From UBA695 sp042691655 (GTDB lineage: Bacteria > Verrucomicrobiota > Verrucomicrobiia > Chthoniobacterales > Chthoniobacteraceae): DNA of 64,000 nucleotides. Both the position numbers and the translations under genes were made by a program. Each line of letters starts with the position of its first letter. Within the stretch, counting starts at the first letter, position 1. The DNA lies in contig CP170506.1 of NCBI GenBank assembly GCA_042691655.1, positions 4,030,001-4,094,000 of the forward strand, in the 5' to 3' direction. Positions 19,545-27,263 of the stretch are shown here, one piece after another. The notes under the pieces are model-generated. The model was not told the origin of the DNA. It searched no databases and saw only the letters and a program-made list of their open reading frames with translations.

Positions 19545-20645
19545 CTATCTATGCTCTTTCCGGGGTGGTGCCGTCGTCTCACCCGGGAAAAATTCACATG
19601 GAAACAAAATACTACGTGTCGACTCAGCCGGGTTTTGAATGCGGTGAAGCATTCTCTTCACTGCCGCAGCACCAATCGCTTCATACGAGGCGGTGACGCT
19701 GGTAAGCTGGATCGCGGAATACTGGGCAGTGTCGGGCCGATGGAAGCCGGTAATGGATACGTCGCCCGGAACAGATAAATTGTGCGAAGTCAGCCAGTCA
19801 TGCAGACGCCAACCCGCAGGTTCAGTGGCTCCGATCCAAGCTGTTACACCCTTGCGTGTAAGTTGCTCCGCCTTCTGGCAGTAAGGCTTCCACCGGTCAT
19901 CCCACTCGGCGCTATAAGAACTGATCGTTTCAAAATCGATATCCACTACCCATTCCGGCCGATACGGAATCCCCGCACCGTTCAAGGCACCAACAAAGGA
20001 GCCAAAGCGCGTCTTTCCCCAATACACTTCGCTACAGCAGCCAAACAACCCGATGTTGCGATGCCCCATCTTCAAAAGATGCTCGACAAGTTGGTCGATG
20101 CCATCTTGGTTGTCGATACCAACCATGTCCACATCGAGTCCCGGGTATTTGTGCATGATCGAAACCGTGGGCAGTTGATGGCTAAGCTTTCGGACAACAT
20201 CGGTCGGCCAGCGAAACACCATGATCAGCCCGCCTAATTTGCCCGCGCGCAAACTTGGCGGCTGGCATTCCGGCTGCAGGAAGCTTCCGCAGGCACCCAG
20301 CCTCACGTATTGCACCATCAAGCCTGCGTTCAGCGTCATGGAAGCATCGCTCATCCCTGTGAGATAAGATCCCGGTGAATGCGGCGCGTCACCCGCAATC
20401 AAGACTCCGATTTGGCTGAGTTTCGAGGCCTTCAGCGGCTCATTGCGATAGCTTTTGGGCATCCGGTAGCCCAGTTGAGTCGCAGCTTGCAGCACTCGTG
20501 CCCGCGTTTCGGGATTAATACCGCGCACCCGCCGGAGTGCTCGTGAAACCGTCGCAAGAGAAAGCTTCAACCGATCAGCAATATCCTGCATGGTCGGCGA
20601 AGCGTCGATATCATCATTCTGATTCAGTGCGAACGATTTTTTCAT
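19545..20645 (-). CDS. LacI-family transcriptional regulator of the rhamnogalacturonan locus
   Basis: 366 aa from ATG 20645, chosen because AGGAG lies 8 bases upstream and the HTH (TMQDIADRLKLSLATVSRAL) then starts near residue 18. The longer frame to 20723 would read through the operator. A periplasmic-binding-protein-like effector domain spans about residues 75-355. The operator at 20666-20681 sits 20 bp upstream of the start, which implies autoregulation. This is the only gene here with a strong Shine-Dalgarno sequence. It is the best candidate to bind the TTGCAA-N4-TTGCAA sites of region 1; the effector may be rhamnose or a galacturonate derivative (inference). Confidence 0.88.
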   Translation of the reverse strand: MKKSFALNQNDDIDASPTMQDIADRLKLSLATVSRALRRVRGINPETRARVLQAATQLGYRMPKSYRNEPLKASKLSQIGVLIAGDAPHSPGSYLTGMSDASMTLNAGLMVQYVRLGACGSFLQPECQPPSLRAGKLGGLIMVFRWPTDVVRKLSHQLPTVSIMHKYPGLDVDMVGIDNQDGIDQLVEHLLKMGHRNIGLFGCCSEVYWGKTRFGSFVGALNGAGIPYRPEWVVDIDFETISSYSAEWDDRWKPYCQKAEQLTRKGVTAWIGATEPAGWRLHDWLTSHNLSVPGDVSITGFHRPDTAQYSAIQLTSVTASYEAIGAAAVKRMLHRIQNPAESTRSILFPCEFFPGETTAPPRKEHR

Positions 20646-20665
20646 CAGAAGATCTCCTACTCTAT

Positions 20666-20681
20666 TTGCAGTAACTTGCAA
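20666..20681. promoter_or_regulatory. Region-1 operator in front of the regulator gene
   Basis: TTGCAGTAACTTGCAA, one mismatch to the palindrome, is placed between the -1 region and the ribosome binding site of the LacI gene. This position fits repression of its own synthesis. Confidence 0.65.
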
Positions 20682-20756
20682 GCAAAAGCACCGGCACGCC
20701 AATGAAAAACAGGTTTCTTTCAATGGTATGCGAAAGTTTCAGAAAAAGAGGCTGTT

Positions 20757-22673
20757 TCAAGGCAATTCAAGGCTGAGGTAGTCGTACATCACATGGCTTT
20801 GACTGCCGAGCTTGGTTTGAGAAAGGGTGATCATGTTAGCCCCTGTCCTCAAGTGCGTCATGGGAATGGGCACTTCAATTACCGTGTATTTCGCGTGATT
20901 GCCTTCCCTCAACAGTGCGTTGCCTCCCTGAATCTGTGGAGTAACTACCGTGAGAGGACGTGCCTCGTTGTTGACATAAACTCCAAGGGCCGCCTCGTGG
21001 GATCCGGCCAGCGCAATCGTCAACGAAGCGGTTCCGGAGGAAAAAAGCCGGGGCAGGTTGAAATGAATTCTCCATTTCGAGGCAACCGGCTTACCCTGTG
21101 AATCTAGGGCGATACACTGTGCATAATACCAGTTTTTCGTAGAATCGCTCTTTTCCACGTCGTATTCAAGCGGTTCGGGAATCTCCCTCGGAAGTCGCTG
21201 GAATAACAATGGCATGAAGTAGTCCTTTCCATGAGCAAACTCGGAGGAATCGCGATCGGGAACCCCAATCTGCCAAGCGATCCGTGTTCCCTTGTGCGGC
21301 ACCGCCCACGTCACCTCACCCATTTCGGTCGGCGCACCGGCCCGCACCGTGACACCTTCTTTGCAATATTCACCAACCGCGCCGTTGGTGAACCCATAAA
21401 GCGCATAATTCCCGGGACGGACGTTTGGAATCGTAAAACTGCCATCGGCCCCAGCGCGAACCCAAAACTGGTAACCCGCAGCTTGATTTTGCCAGTTGTC
21501 TTTCGACCCGGTCTGCGGTTGCGCCAGGCCAACCCATGCCCCATAACCGGTCAACGCTGGATTCAGAGCATCCTTAATTACCAACCGGCCGCGAACCGTT
21601 CCGCGTCCCCCCGCAAGAGGATAATCGGCGTTTTTGACCCATGCATAGGGCCAGGCTGCTTCCTCCGCCTTGGCTTGGGCTTTGGCGTCCTCCCAACACG
21701 CATCCCCGTTTTCCTTGTTATTGAAGTAAAAAAAGAATGGTCCGTAGCACTTTGACCACGCTTGGCCCTGCTTGATATGAATCCCAGAGCCATTGTAGTG
21801 GTTCATGTTGAAGTGAATCAGCCCCGTCCCGATGGCGGCGGTCAGATCCTGTTTGGTCGGGCCGTCATTGAAATATTCATAACTGCCAAAAACGAACCAG
21901 CCCCCCAAACGATTCCGGTCGCTGGCGAACCCCCAGCAGCCTTTGCCCCAGTATTCCGAACTGTACATGTATTTGCAGTCGTAGCGGTCCTTCCAAAGGC
22001 CCGTGGTAAATTGCGTCACTTCCTTGGGTGCCCCCGGAACAGGAATGGCAGTGTCCCGGGCCGAAGGAGTCTGCCAGTGTCGCGCAGCGTCGATATAGAT
22101 TTTCTCCAATAGAAAATCCCCATTGAATTCAGGAACAGACCAGACCATACGCCATTCCCCGATCCCAAGATCTGGATAGGATCCAGGATGAGCCAGAATA
22201 ACGTAAATATATAGCCCTGACGCTCCTTTCTTCAGTACGAAGTGAACGTCTGCATTCCAAGCCGCCGTGTCCTTGGCGGCCGGATCGTAGACGTGCTTGC
22301 ACGAAAGGTCCGCCACATCCGGCGTATTTTGGACCAAGGAAGCCTCGCAATGGCTGATCCTTTCATACGAGGCTCCGCCGTCCCGGCTGAAATAGACGTT
22401 GCGATGTTTGCCAGTATTGGCAACCATCTCGTGCCCCTGGTAGCGGATTGCGGTAATTTCAGCGGAGCGTGTATCGATCTCCGCCGTGATGATACCATTG
22501 GAAAGCGTCGTCAGATTCCCGTTCTGCGTAACGAGGACATCCGGTCCGGAATCTCCGCCGCCGGGAACGTTTGCCACAGCCGACCGACGGCCCGCCGCCA
22601 ACAACACGGACACCGCCAGCACCGCTGCCGCAAGTCCTGAATGCCTGAAGTTAAACCAAGATGGCATGGTCAT
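20757..22673 (-). CDS. Rhamnogalacturonan endolyase, polysaccharide lyase family 4
   Basis: 638 aa. A signal peptide spans about residues 10-35. The N-terminal catalytic sandwich (about 45-370) contains LSNGIITAEID, WRMVWSVPEF and WGFASDRNRLGGWFVFGSYEYFNDGPTKQDLT-like elements typical of PL4 (quoted in parts: FGSYEYFNDGPTKQDL). Next come an FnIII-like domain (about 375-460, IPNVRPGNYALYGF) and a C-terminal carbohydrate-binding sandwich (about 470-636, ending MYDYLSLELP). It cleaves rhamnogalacturonan-I between rhamnose and galacturonate by beta-elimination outside the cell. The start overlaps the GH112 stop (ATGA), so both are in one operon. Confidence 0.9.
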   Translation of the reverse strand: MTMPSWFNFRHSGLAAAVLAVSVLLAAGRRSAVANVPGGGDSGPDVLVTQNGNLTTLSNGIITAEIDTRSAEITAIRYQGHEMVANTGKHRNVYFSRDGGASYERISHCEASLVQNTPDVADLSCKHVYDPAAKDTAAWNADVHFVLKKGASGLYIYVILAHPGSYPDLGIGEWRMVWSVPEFNGDFLLEKIYIDAARHWQTPSARDTAIPVPGAPKEVTQFTTGLWKDRYDCKYMYSSEYWGKGCWGFASDRNRLGGWFVFGSYEYFNDGPTKQDLTAAIGTGLIHFNMNHYNGSGIHIKQGQAWSKCYGPFFFYFNNKENGDACWEDAKAQAKAEEAAWPYAWVKNADYPLAGGRGTVRGRLVIKDALNPALTGYGAWVGLAQPQTGSKDNWQNQAAGYQFWVRAGADGSFTIPNVRPGNYALYGFTNGAVGEYCKEGVTVRAGAPTEMGEVTWAVPHKGTRIAWQIGVPDRDSSEFAHGKDYFMPLLFQRLPREIPEPLEYDVEKSDSTKNWYYAQCIALDSQGKPVASKWRIHFNLPRLFSSGTASLTIALAGSHEAALGVYVNNEARPLTVVTPQIQGGNALLREGNHAKYTVIEVPIPMTHLRTGANMITLSQTKLGSQSHVMYDYLSLELP

Positions 22674-24865
22674 AGATCAAGAATTGCAATTCCGTGGGCT
22701 GCAAGCCGGACTTTTTGAGTCGCCTTGCCATCGCCCAATGTGATGGTTGTCTCTTGAGGCTTGTCAGCGTTATTGATAACCACCAGCTTGCCTTTTTTGC
22801 CAAACCAGGCGCATTCTGCGTGGACGTTGGAGGAAGTCCACGCCAAATACTGAGCCTCTTTCGCAGCAGCCCAAAAGAGGGCTCGATGAAGAAGGCGTGT
22901 GTTCTGGGGGGAAAACTTGAATCCGGAGAAATAAACGGCCCGTCCTTTGCCAGGGAGATTGACGGCGATGCGTGGCGATCCCTCTTTTTCCGCCAGCACA
23001 CGGACCGAGGGACCGAGAGCGTAAATTCCATCCACTTCTTTGCCAAAGTCAATCGCCCCCTTCACGTCGGCTGTCATGAAATGTGAGGCTTTATCCACGG
23101 TATACAGGTATTTGCCGTTGGCCAGCCGCTCCCCGCGGTCGCGATCCACACCGAATAAATGAGAAAGTACAAAGAGTTGCCCGGCTTCTGGCCGGGCGGA
23201 AGGTGCGCCAATCCCCATCAGACCGCCCCCATCGAGCACCCAGCGCGTCAAAACTTCATTTATGCTAGGATCGTCCCAGCAATGTCCCCCACTCCAGGCG
23301 CTTCCCTCTCGGCCGCAGTTAATCACCACACCAACGCCCTTCGGCACGCCGTTGGCAATCAAGTCGTCAAAGCTGATGAATTCGACATCCACCGGAAGCC
23401 CCGCCAGCGACTCCAGTAATTCATTCAACTCTAGCCCATGATTAAAATGCCCGCTGCAAATCCAGCTTCGCAGACTTCCCCACGCCGTAAGGACCGCAAC
23501 CTTGAACGGCGCGGTATAGGGCTTATCGTTTTCATGAAAACTTTTCAAAAGACGAAACTCCTGGGCGAGTTGCTCAATATAATCGCAAAAATCCGGGAAA
23601 GGTTCGACAAGGTGCAAATACCCTCCCAGGCCGATGCGTTCGATAGGCGCCCGAACGATTCCCCTGCGGGCGTTGATCCAGAAATTTTTCGCGTCGAGCG
23701 TCGGATTTCCGCCTTCCTTGAACGTGGGCTCGCCCTTGAGTCCGGTCGGGAACAGGTATGGATGCAACCGCAATTCGTGGGTCTTCACCCCCTGCACATG
23801 CGCGCAGAGCCGGACCTCGAAAGCATTGAACACACACTTGATGATTCCATCAAAGCCAAATGCACCAAAATACCTGCCGTAAGGCTCAACGCCGATCCAA
23901 TGGTCATCATAAAACACATAAGCCTGCTTGTTGTAACGATGCACCATTTCCACGCACTGGCGACCAAAGTCCGCCGTGAACCGGTGGATGAAATCCATAT
24001 AATCCCGGTAGCGGCGGGACGGCGCATTGTGCGTCGAATTGTACAAGCCGCCGTTGACGAAATCCTCAGAGGTTAGCTTGTAGCCATATCCCTTCTCGAA
24101 CAAACGCAGTGCACGCGGGCTCACTGTCATGGCATAGTCCCCCCAATCGGAATAGACATAGCGCAGGTTGGGATCGTCGCCCCAGAACCATGTGAAATTA
24201 TAAAACATGGAAGTGAAGCGTACCACGGAAGTATCCGGATGGCATTCCAGCCATTCCTGTAAAAACCGAAGCAGCACCTTGCGAGTTTCGGGATACATCG
24301 GGTCCACAGCCGCGAGATGCTCCCGATCCCCCCAGTTGTTGGTGATGTGGTTGTACATCGAAATTTCCTCCCAAATCCGATGGGCAAGGAAATTAACAGT
24401 GTACTTATGCCCGGAAATCGCGCCACGGATAGTTACAGAACCTTTGCTCGCGTCAAACTCCCATTGTTTCTTCGGAATCTCCACTCCCACCGTCCGGTCA
24501 AAGACCTGCCACCACTTTTTGGGATCGTCATGGAAGTTGACAACAAACTGTTCCCGGAAGAAACGATCTAAAAGACCGATCGCCACCGACTCCCGAACGG
24601 CAACGACTGGAAAACTCATCAAAAAATTCTGCTGAAGCCTCTCGATGTTCTTCTTCGCCCAGTGATTGACCGAACGCACCAGGCAAAGCGTTGAATAAAT
24701 CCTGTAGCCCGATTGCACGATTTCGGGCGAAAGTTGCGTACCATCGCTATCGCGAATGTTGTCCGCCCCCCACTTTTTCGCCAGGTCAAGTGTCAACTTT
24801 TCACAACCTGCTTCGCCGGGAAGGGTAAAGCAGCCGGTTTTCAATGGGTCTGGGCTTTGATGCAT
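22670..24865 (-). CDS. GH112 phosphorylase (probable D-galactosyl-1,4-L-rhamnose phosphorylase)
   Basis: 731 aa from ATG 24865. A longer frame from a TTG at 24937 would translate the operator itself and is rejected. Family marks: IRDSDGTQLSPEI near the N-terminus, VFYDDHWIGVEPYGRYF with the general-acid aspartate, and a C-terminal ending in HGIAILDL. GH112 enzymes phosphorolyse beta-galactosides in the cytoplasm, giving galactose 1-phosphate plus HexNAc or L-rhamnose. With PL4, RhaT and RhaM around it, the galactosyl-rhamnose activity is more likely than lacto-N-biose activity; this is inference. It is the first gene of the operon GH112-PL4. Confidence 0.88.
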   Translation of the reverse strand: MHQSPDPLKTGCFTLPGEAGCEKLTLDLAKKWGADNIRDSDGTQLSPEIVQSGYRIYSTLCLVRSVNHWAKKNIERLQQNFLMSFPVVAVRESVAIGLLDRFFREQFVVNFHDDPKKWWQVFDRTVGVEIPKKQWEFDASKGSVTIRGAISGHKYTVNFLAHRIWEEISMYNHITNNWGDREHLAAVDPMYPETRKVLLRFLQEWLECHPDTSVVRFTSMFYNFTWFWGDDPNLRYVYSDWGDYAMTVSPRALRLFEKGYGYKLTSEDFVNGGLYNSTHNAPSRRYRDYMDFIHRFTADFGRQCVEMVHRYNKQAYVFYDDHWIGVEPYGRYFGAFGFDGIIKCVFNAFEVRLCAHVQGVKTHELRLHPYLFPTGLKGEPTFKEGGNPTLDAKNFWINARRGIVRAPIERIGLGGYLHLVEPFPDFCDYIEQLAQEFRLLKSFHENDKPYTAPFKVAVLTAWGSLRSWICSGHFNHGLELNELLESLAGLPVDVEFISFDDLIANGVPKGVGVVINCGREGSAWSGGHCWDDPSINEVLTRWVLDGGGLMGIGAPSARPEAGQLFVLSHLFGVDRDRGERLANGKYLYTVDKASHFMTADVKGAIDFGKEVDGIYALGPSVRVLAEKEGSPRIAVNLPGKGRAVYFSGFKFSPQNTRLLHRALFWAAAKEAQYLAWTSSNVHAECAWFGKKGKLVVINNADKPQETTITLGDGKATQKVRLAAHGIAILDL

Positions 24866-24921
24866 GGGAACAAATCCGGCGAAATGATATTCACCGCATA
24901 TTTGTTCATGTCTATCGTTTT

Positions 24922-24937
24922 CTGCAATTAACTGCAA
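24922..24937. promoter_or_regulatory. Region-1 operator upstream of GH112-PL4
   Basis: CTGCAATTAACTGCAA has 10-bp-spaced TGCAA cores. It lies 57 bp upstream of the GH112 start and 136 bp from a second site that fronts the divergent PL22 gene. Confidence 0.6.
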
Positions 24938-25057
24938 GCATTTTCAAATTACGCCAAACCAGAAAATTATTAAAAATCTTGTATCCCCAAGTATAACTTG
25001 GTGCGTGTTTCCAATAAATTTCTGCCGAATGCAAGCAGATTCAATAGGTTTAAATAA

Positions 25058-25073
25058 ATGCAATTTTTTGCAA
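25058..25073. promoter_or_regulatory. Region-1 operator upstream of PL22
   Basis: ATGCAATTTTTTGCAA keeps the two TGCAA cores at 10-bp spacing. It ends 42 bp before the PL22 start. Confidence 0.6.
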
Positions 25074-25115
25074 CTATAGCCTTGCTTTCATTAAGAAAAT
25101 CCTCTATTGGTTTCA

Positions 25116-26384
25116 ATGGAAACTATGATCCATTTTTACCTCTCCCTCCCCATTTCTGCTGTTCTGGTTTCTTTTTACGCGATGGCAGTCACCGCTCCCG
25201 CCACGGAAAATTCATCTGCATCTGCCCCGGCGCGCCAACCGATTCCCGCCGAATTCAAAGACCCCGAGACCGGCGCACGAATATTGCACCTTTCCAAGAT
25301 TCCCAACGAAGCCTCGGGCGTCATTTATTTTACCCAGCCCTGCATCACTCCAGACAGCCGGTACACGCTAATCCGTTATCTCGAGCGTTCCGCCGGACAC
25401 ACTGCGGGAAAGTTATACCGTTATGATTTCATCAATGGAGAACTCATCCCTTTGATTGGCGAGATCACCAAGTGCCAGATCCTCGTGCCTGCTTCGGGCA
25501 ATGTTTACTATACCATCGATGATGGCCACGCTATTCGCGTCACCAATATTTACGACCTGAAAACACGTAACGTCGCAACCATGCCCGCAGGCGTCCAGTG
25601 TTCTAGCGGACTCACAATCAACGCCGATGAAAGCGTGGTAGTGGGAACCGGAAACTTGATCAAAGAACACAAAGGAGAGGCCGTTCTTAAAACACCCCCC
25701 AACCAAGGTCCGGCATTCGAAACAGCCTTCAACCAGCATGATACCAACCTCATCCTGGCGGCCAACATCAAAAGCGGTGAAGTAACGGAGCTTCACCGCA
25801 TCGACACATGGCTTGGCCATCCGCAGTTTTCCCCAACGGACCCTAATTTGCTGATGTACTGCCATGAGGGCCCGTGGGCCAAAGTAGACCGCATATGGAC
25901 CCTCCGCCTTGGAAACAGAGCACAACCTGAAATCGTGCATCCACGCACGGAAGAAAACGAAATCGCCGGGCATGAATTCTGGTCCACGGATGGCCAGACA
26001 ATCTGGTTTGACCACAATTTCCGCAACACTCCTGGGAAAGCTTTCCTGGAGGGAAAGAACCTGGCCACGGGAGCAATCACCCGATATCCGACAAATGCCT
26101 TTGGCGGATCCATTCATTATGTGCAATCTTCGGATGGCAAATTTTTTGTCGCCGACGGGCATGCCTTCAAAGGCGATCCCCAAAAACAGGCCATGTACAT
26201 TCTGGTGCCCGAAAACGGTAATCTCCGGCAAATCAGACTTTGCTCGATGTCAAAAAACGATTACGCGGCAGCCGAGCCGAATCCGCACCTGACCCCAGAC
26301 CAGCATTGGGTCGTATTTACGGCAACGCTGCACGGCACTTCTCAAGCCTATGCAGTGGAAATGCCGAAAGAATTCTGGCGATAA
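25116..26384 (+). CDS. Oligogalacturonate lyase-like protein, PL22
   Basis: 422 aa from ATG 25116; ATG 25125 is also possible. A hydrophobic N-terminus of about 20 residues suggests export. The seven-bladed propeller family is recognised by ARILHLSKIPNEASGVIYF, IDTWLGHPQFSPTDPNLLMY followed by CHEGPW, and EIAGHEFWSTDG. The histidines in GHPQFSP, CHEGPW and AGHEFW match metal or substrate sites of the family. PL22 cleaves unsaturated and saturated galacturonate disaccharides to the keto-deoxyuronate. It is divergent from the GH112-PL4 operon with an operator on each side of the gap, and RhaM follows 21 bp downstream. Confidence 0.85.
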   Translation: METMIHFYLSLPISAVLVSFYAMAVTAPATENSSASAPARQPIPAEFKDPETGARILHLSKIPNEASGVIYFTQPCITPDSRYTLIRYLERSAGHTAGKLYRYDFINGELIPLIGEITKCQILVPASGNVYYTIDDGHAIRVTNIYDLKTRNVATMPAGVQCSSGLTINADESVVVGTGNLIKEHKGEAVLKTPPNQGPAFETAFNQHDTNLILAANIKSGEVTELHRIDTWLGHPQFSPTDPNLLMYCHEGPWAKVDRIWTLRLGNRAQPEIVHPRTEENEIAGHEFWSTDGQTIWFDHNFRNTPGKAFLEGKNLATGAITRYPTNAFGGSIHYVQSSDGKFFVADGHAFKGDPQKQAMYILVPENGNLRQIRLCSMSKNDYAAAEPNPHLTPDQHWVVFTATLHGTSQAYAVEMPKEFWR

Positions 26385-26405
26385 TCCAACATTAATTCTA
26401 ATCGT

Positions 26406-26720
26406 ATGATCCGAAAAGCATTTGTGATGAGCGTTAATGCAGGGGCTGAACAGGAATACCAGCGTCGTCACTCCCCGATCTGGAGCGAACTGGAGCAAAC
26501 ACTCAAAGAACACGGTGTTCACAATTACTCCATCTTCCTCATACCAGCAACCCGCCAACTCTTCGCCTATGTCGAAATTGAGGATGAGTGCCGCTGGGAC
26601 GCCATTGCCCAGACTGACGTATGCAGACGCTGGTGGGCATCAATGAAGGAACTCATGCCGTCGAACGCGGATAACAGTCCTGTCAGCGAGGAACTGCCGC
26701 AGGTATTTCATATCGACTAG
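26406..26720 (+). CDS. rhaM: L-rhamnose mutarotase
   Basis: 104 aa, full length for the family. RKAFVMSVNAGAEQEYQRRH at the start has the catalytic His and Tyr; HNYSIFLIPATRQLFAYVE and RRWWASMKELMP are also characteristic. It interconverts alpha- and beta-L-rhamnopyranose in the cytoplasm, so that imported rhamnose can enter the isomerase step. It lies 21 bp after PL22 and is probably co-transcribed with it. Confidence 0.92.
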   Translation: MIRKAFVMSVNAGAEQEYQRRHSPIWSELEQTLKEHGVHNYSIFLIPATRQLFAYVEIEDECRWDAIAQTDVCRRWWASMKELMPSNADNSPVSEELPQVFHID

Positions 26721-27263
26721 TAGCAATAACAGTATTCAGCGCAATGCTGCTCACTTCCCTCATTTCAGCATATCTGATACTGCTAAGATAAGCGAGTCTG
26801 TCTTAATCTGGCCGGACGATCTGAATCGTCGTATCAGCCAGCGTGATGATGGGATTATCGTAGCCAGCTGGCAACGGTCAGCTACACAGGGCAGGATTTG
26901 GACAACCGGACCTACGGTTGCAACCCGGCGGGGAGCCTGTTGGGTGTGAGCGAGCCAAGGGAAAACAGAGTGGCCGACACCGCCTATACTTATGACGGGT
27001 TCAAGCGGACCGCGACGGGAAGTTCCTAAGTGTTCACCCCGAAGCGTTCTCAGCTTGTTGACACCATCGACGATATACCTGCTCTCTATGTCGAGGTCAT
27101 TGCGGAATTTTCTGCAGACCAGAGAAGGGGAAGAGAGATTTGTGGAGTTTCACACAATGGGCCGACAGAATTCGCGTGGGCGAAATATCGGGGAGTGATG
27201 CACGGATAAAGCAGGTGCGGATGAAGTGCCCGTCCCTGCCTGGGAAAGCTGTGCCTAGACAGC
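26721..27263. other. Non-genic stretch with decayed DNA
   Basis: About 540 bases between rhaM and a convergent PL4 gene. Apart from an RHS-repeat scrap (26850-27028), no coding potential could be supported, and no clear terminator hairpin was found. Confidence 0.5.
26850..27028 (+). pseudogene. RHS/YD-repeat protein remnant
   Basis: An open run of 59 codons bounded by stops. It reads LATVSYTGQDLDNRTYGC, then NPAGSLLGVSEP and ADTAYTYDGFKRTAT, which is the spacing of consecutive YD repeats (NRTYxYNPAGSL, YTYDGFxR). There is no start and no N- or C-terminal part of the giant protein, so this is a scrap left by deletion or rearrangement. RHS elements are frequent recombination partners, so it may mark an old junction. 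Confidence 0.7.

Noticed and set aside
24840..24910. Short frame starting at an ATG near 24910, possible leader peptide
   Set aside because: About 22 codons overlapping the GH112 start in another frame, with no ribosome binding site and no attenuator hairpin.
24866..24937. Extension of GH112 to a TTG at 24937
   Set aside because: The added codons consist of the operator CTGCAATTAACTGCAA and promoter DNA; no GH112 similarity before MHQSPDP.
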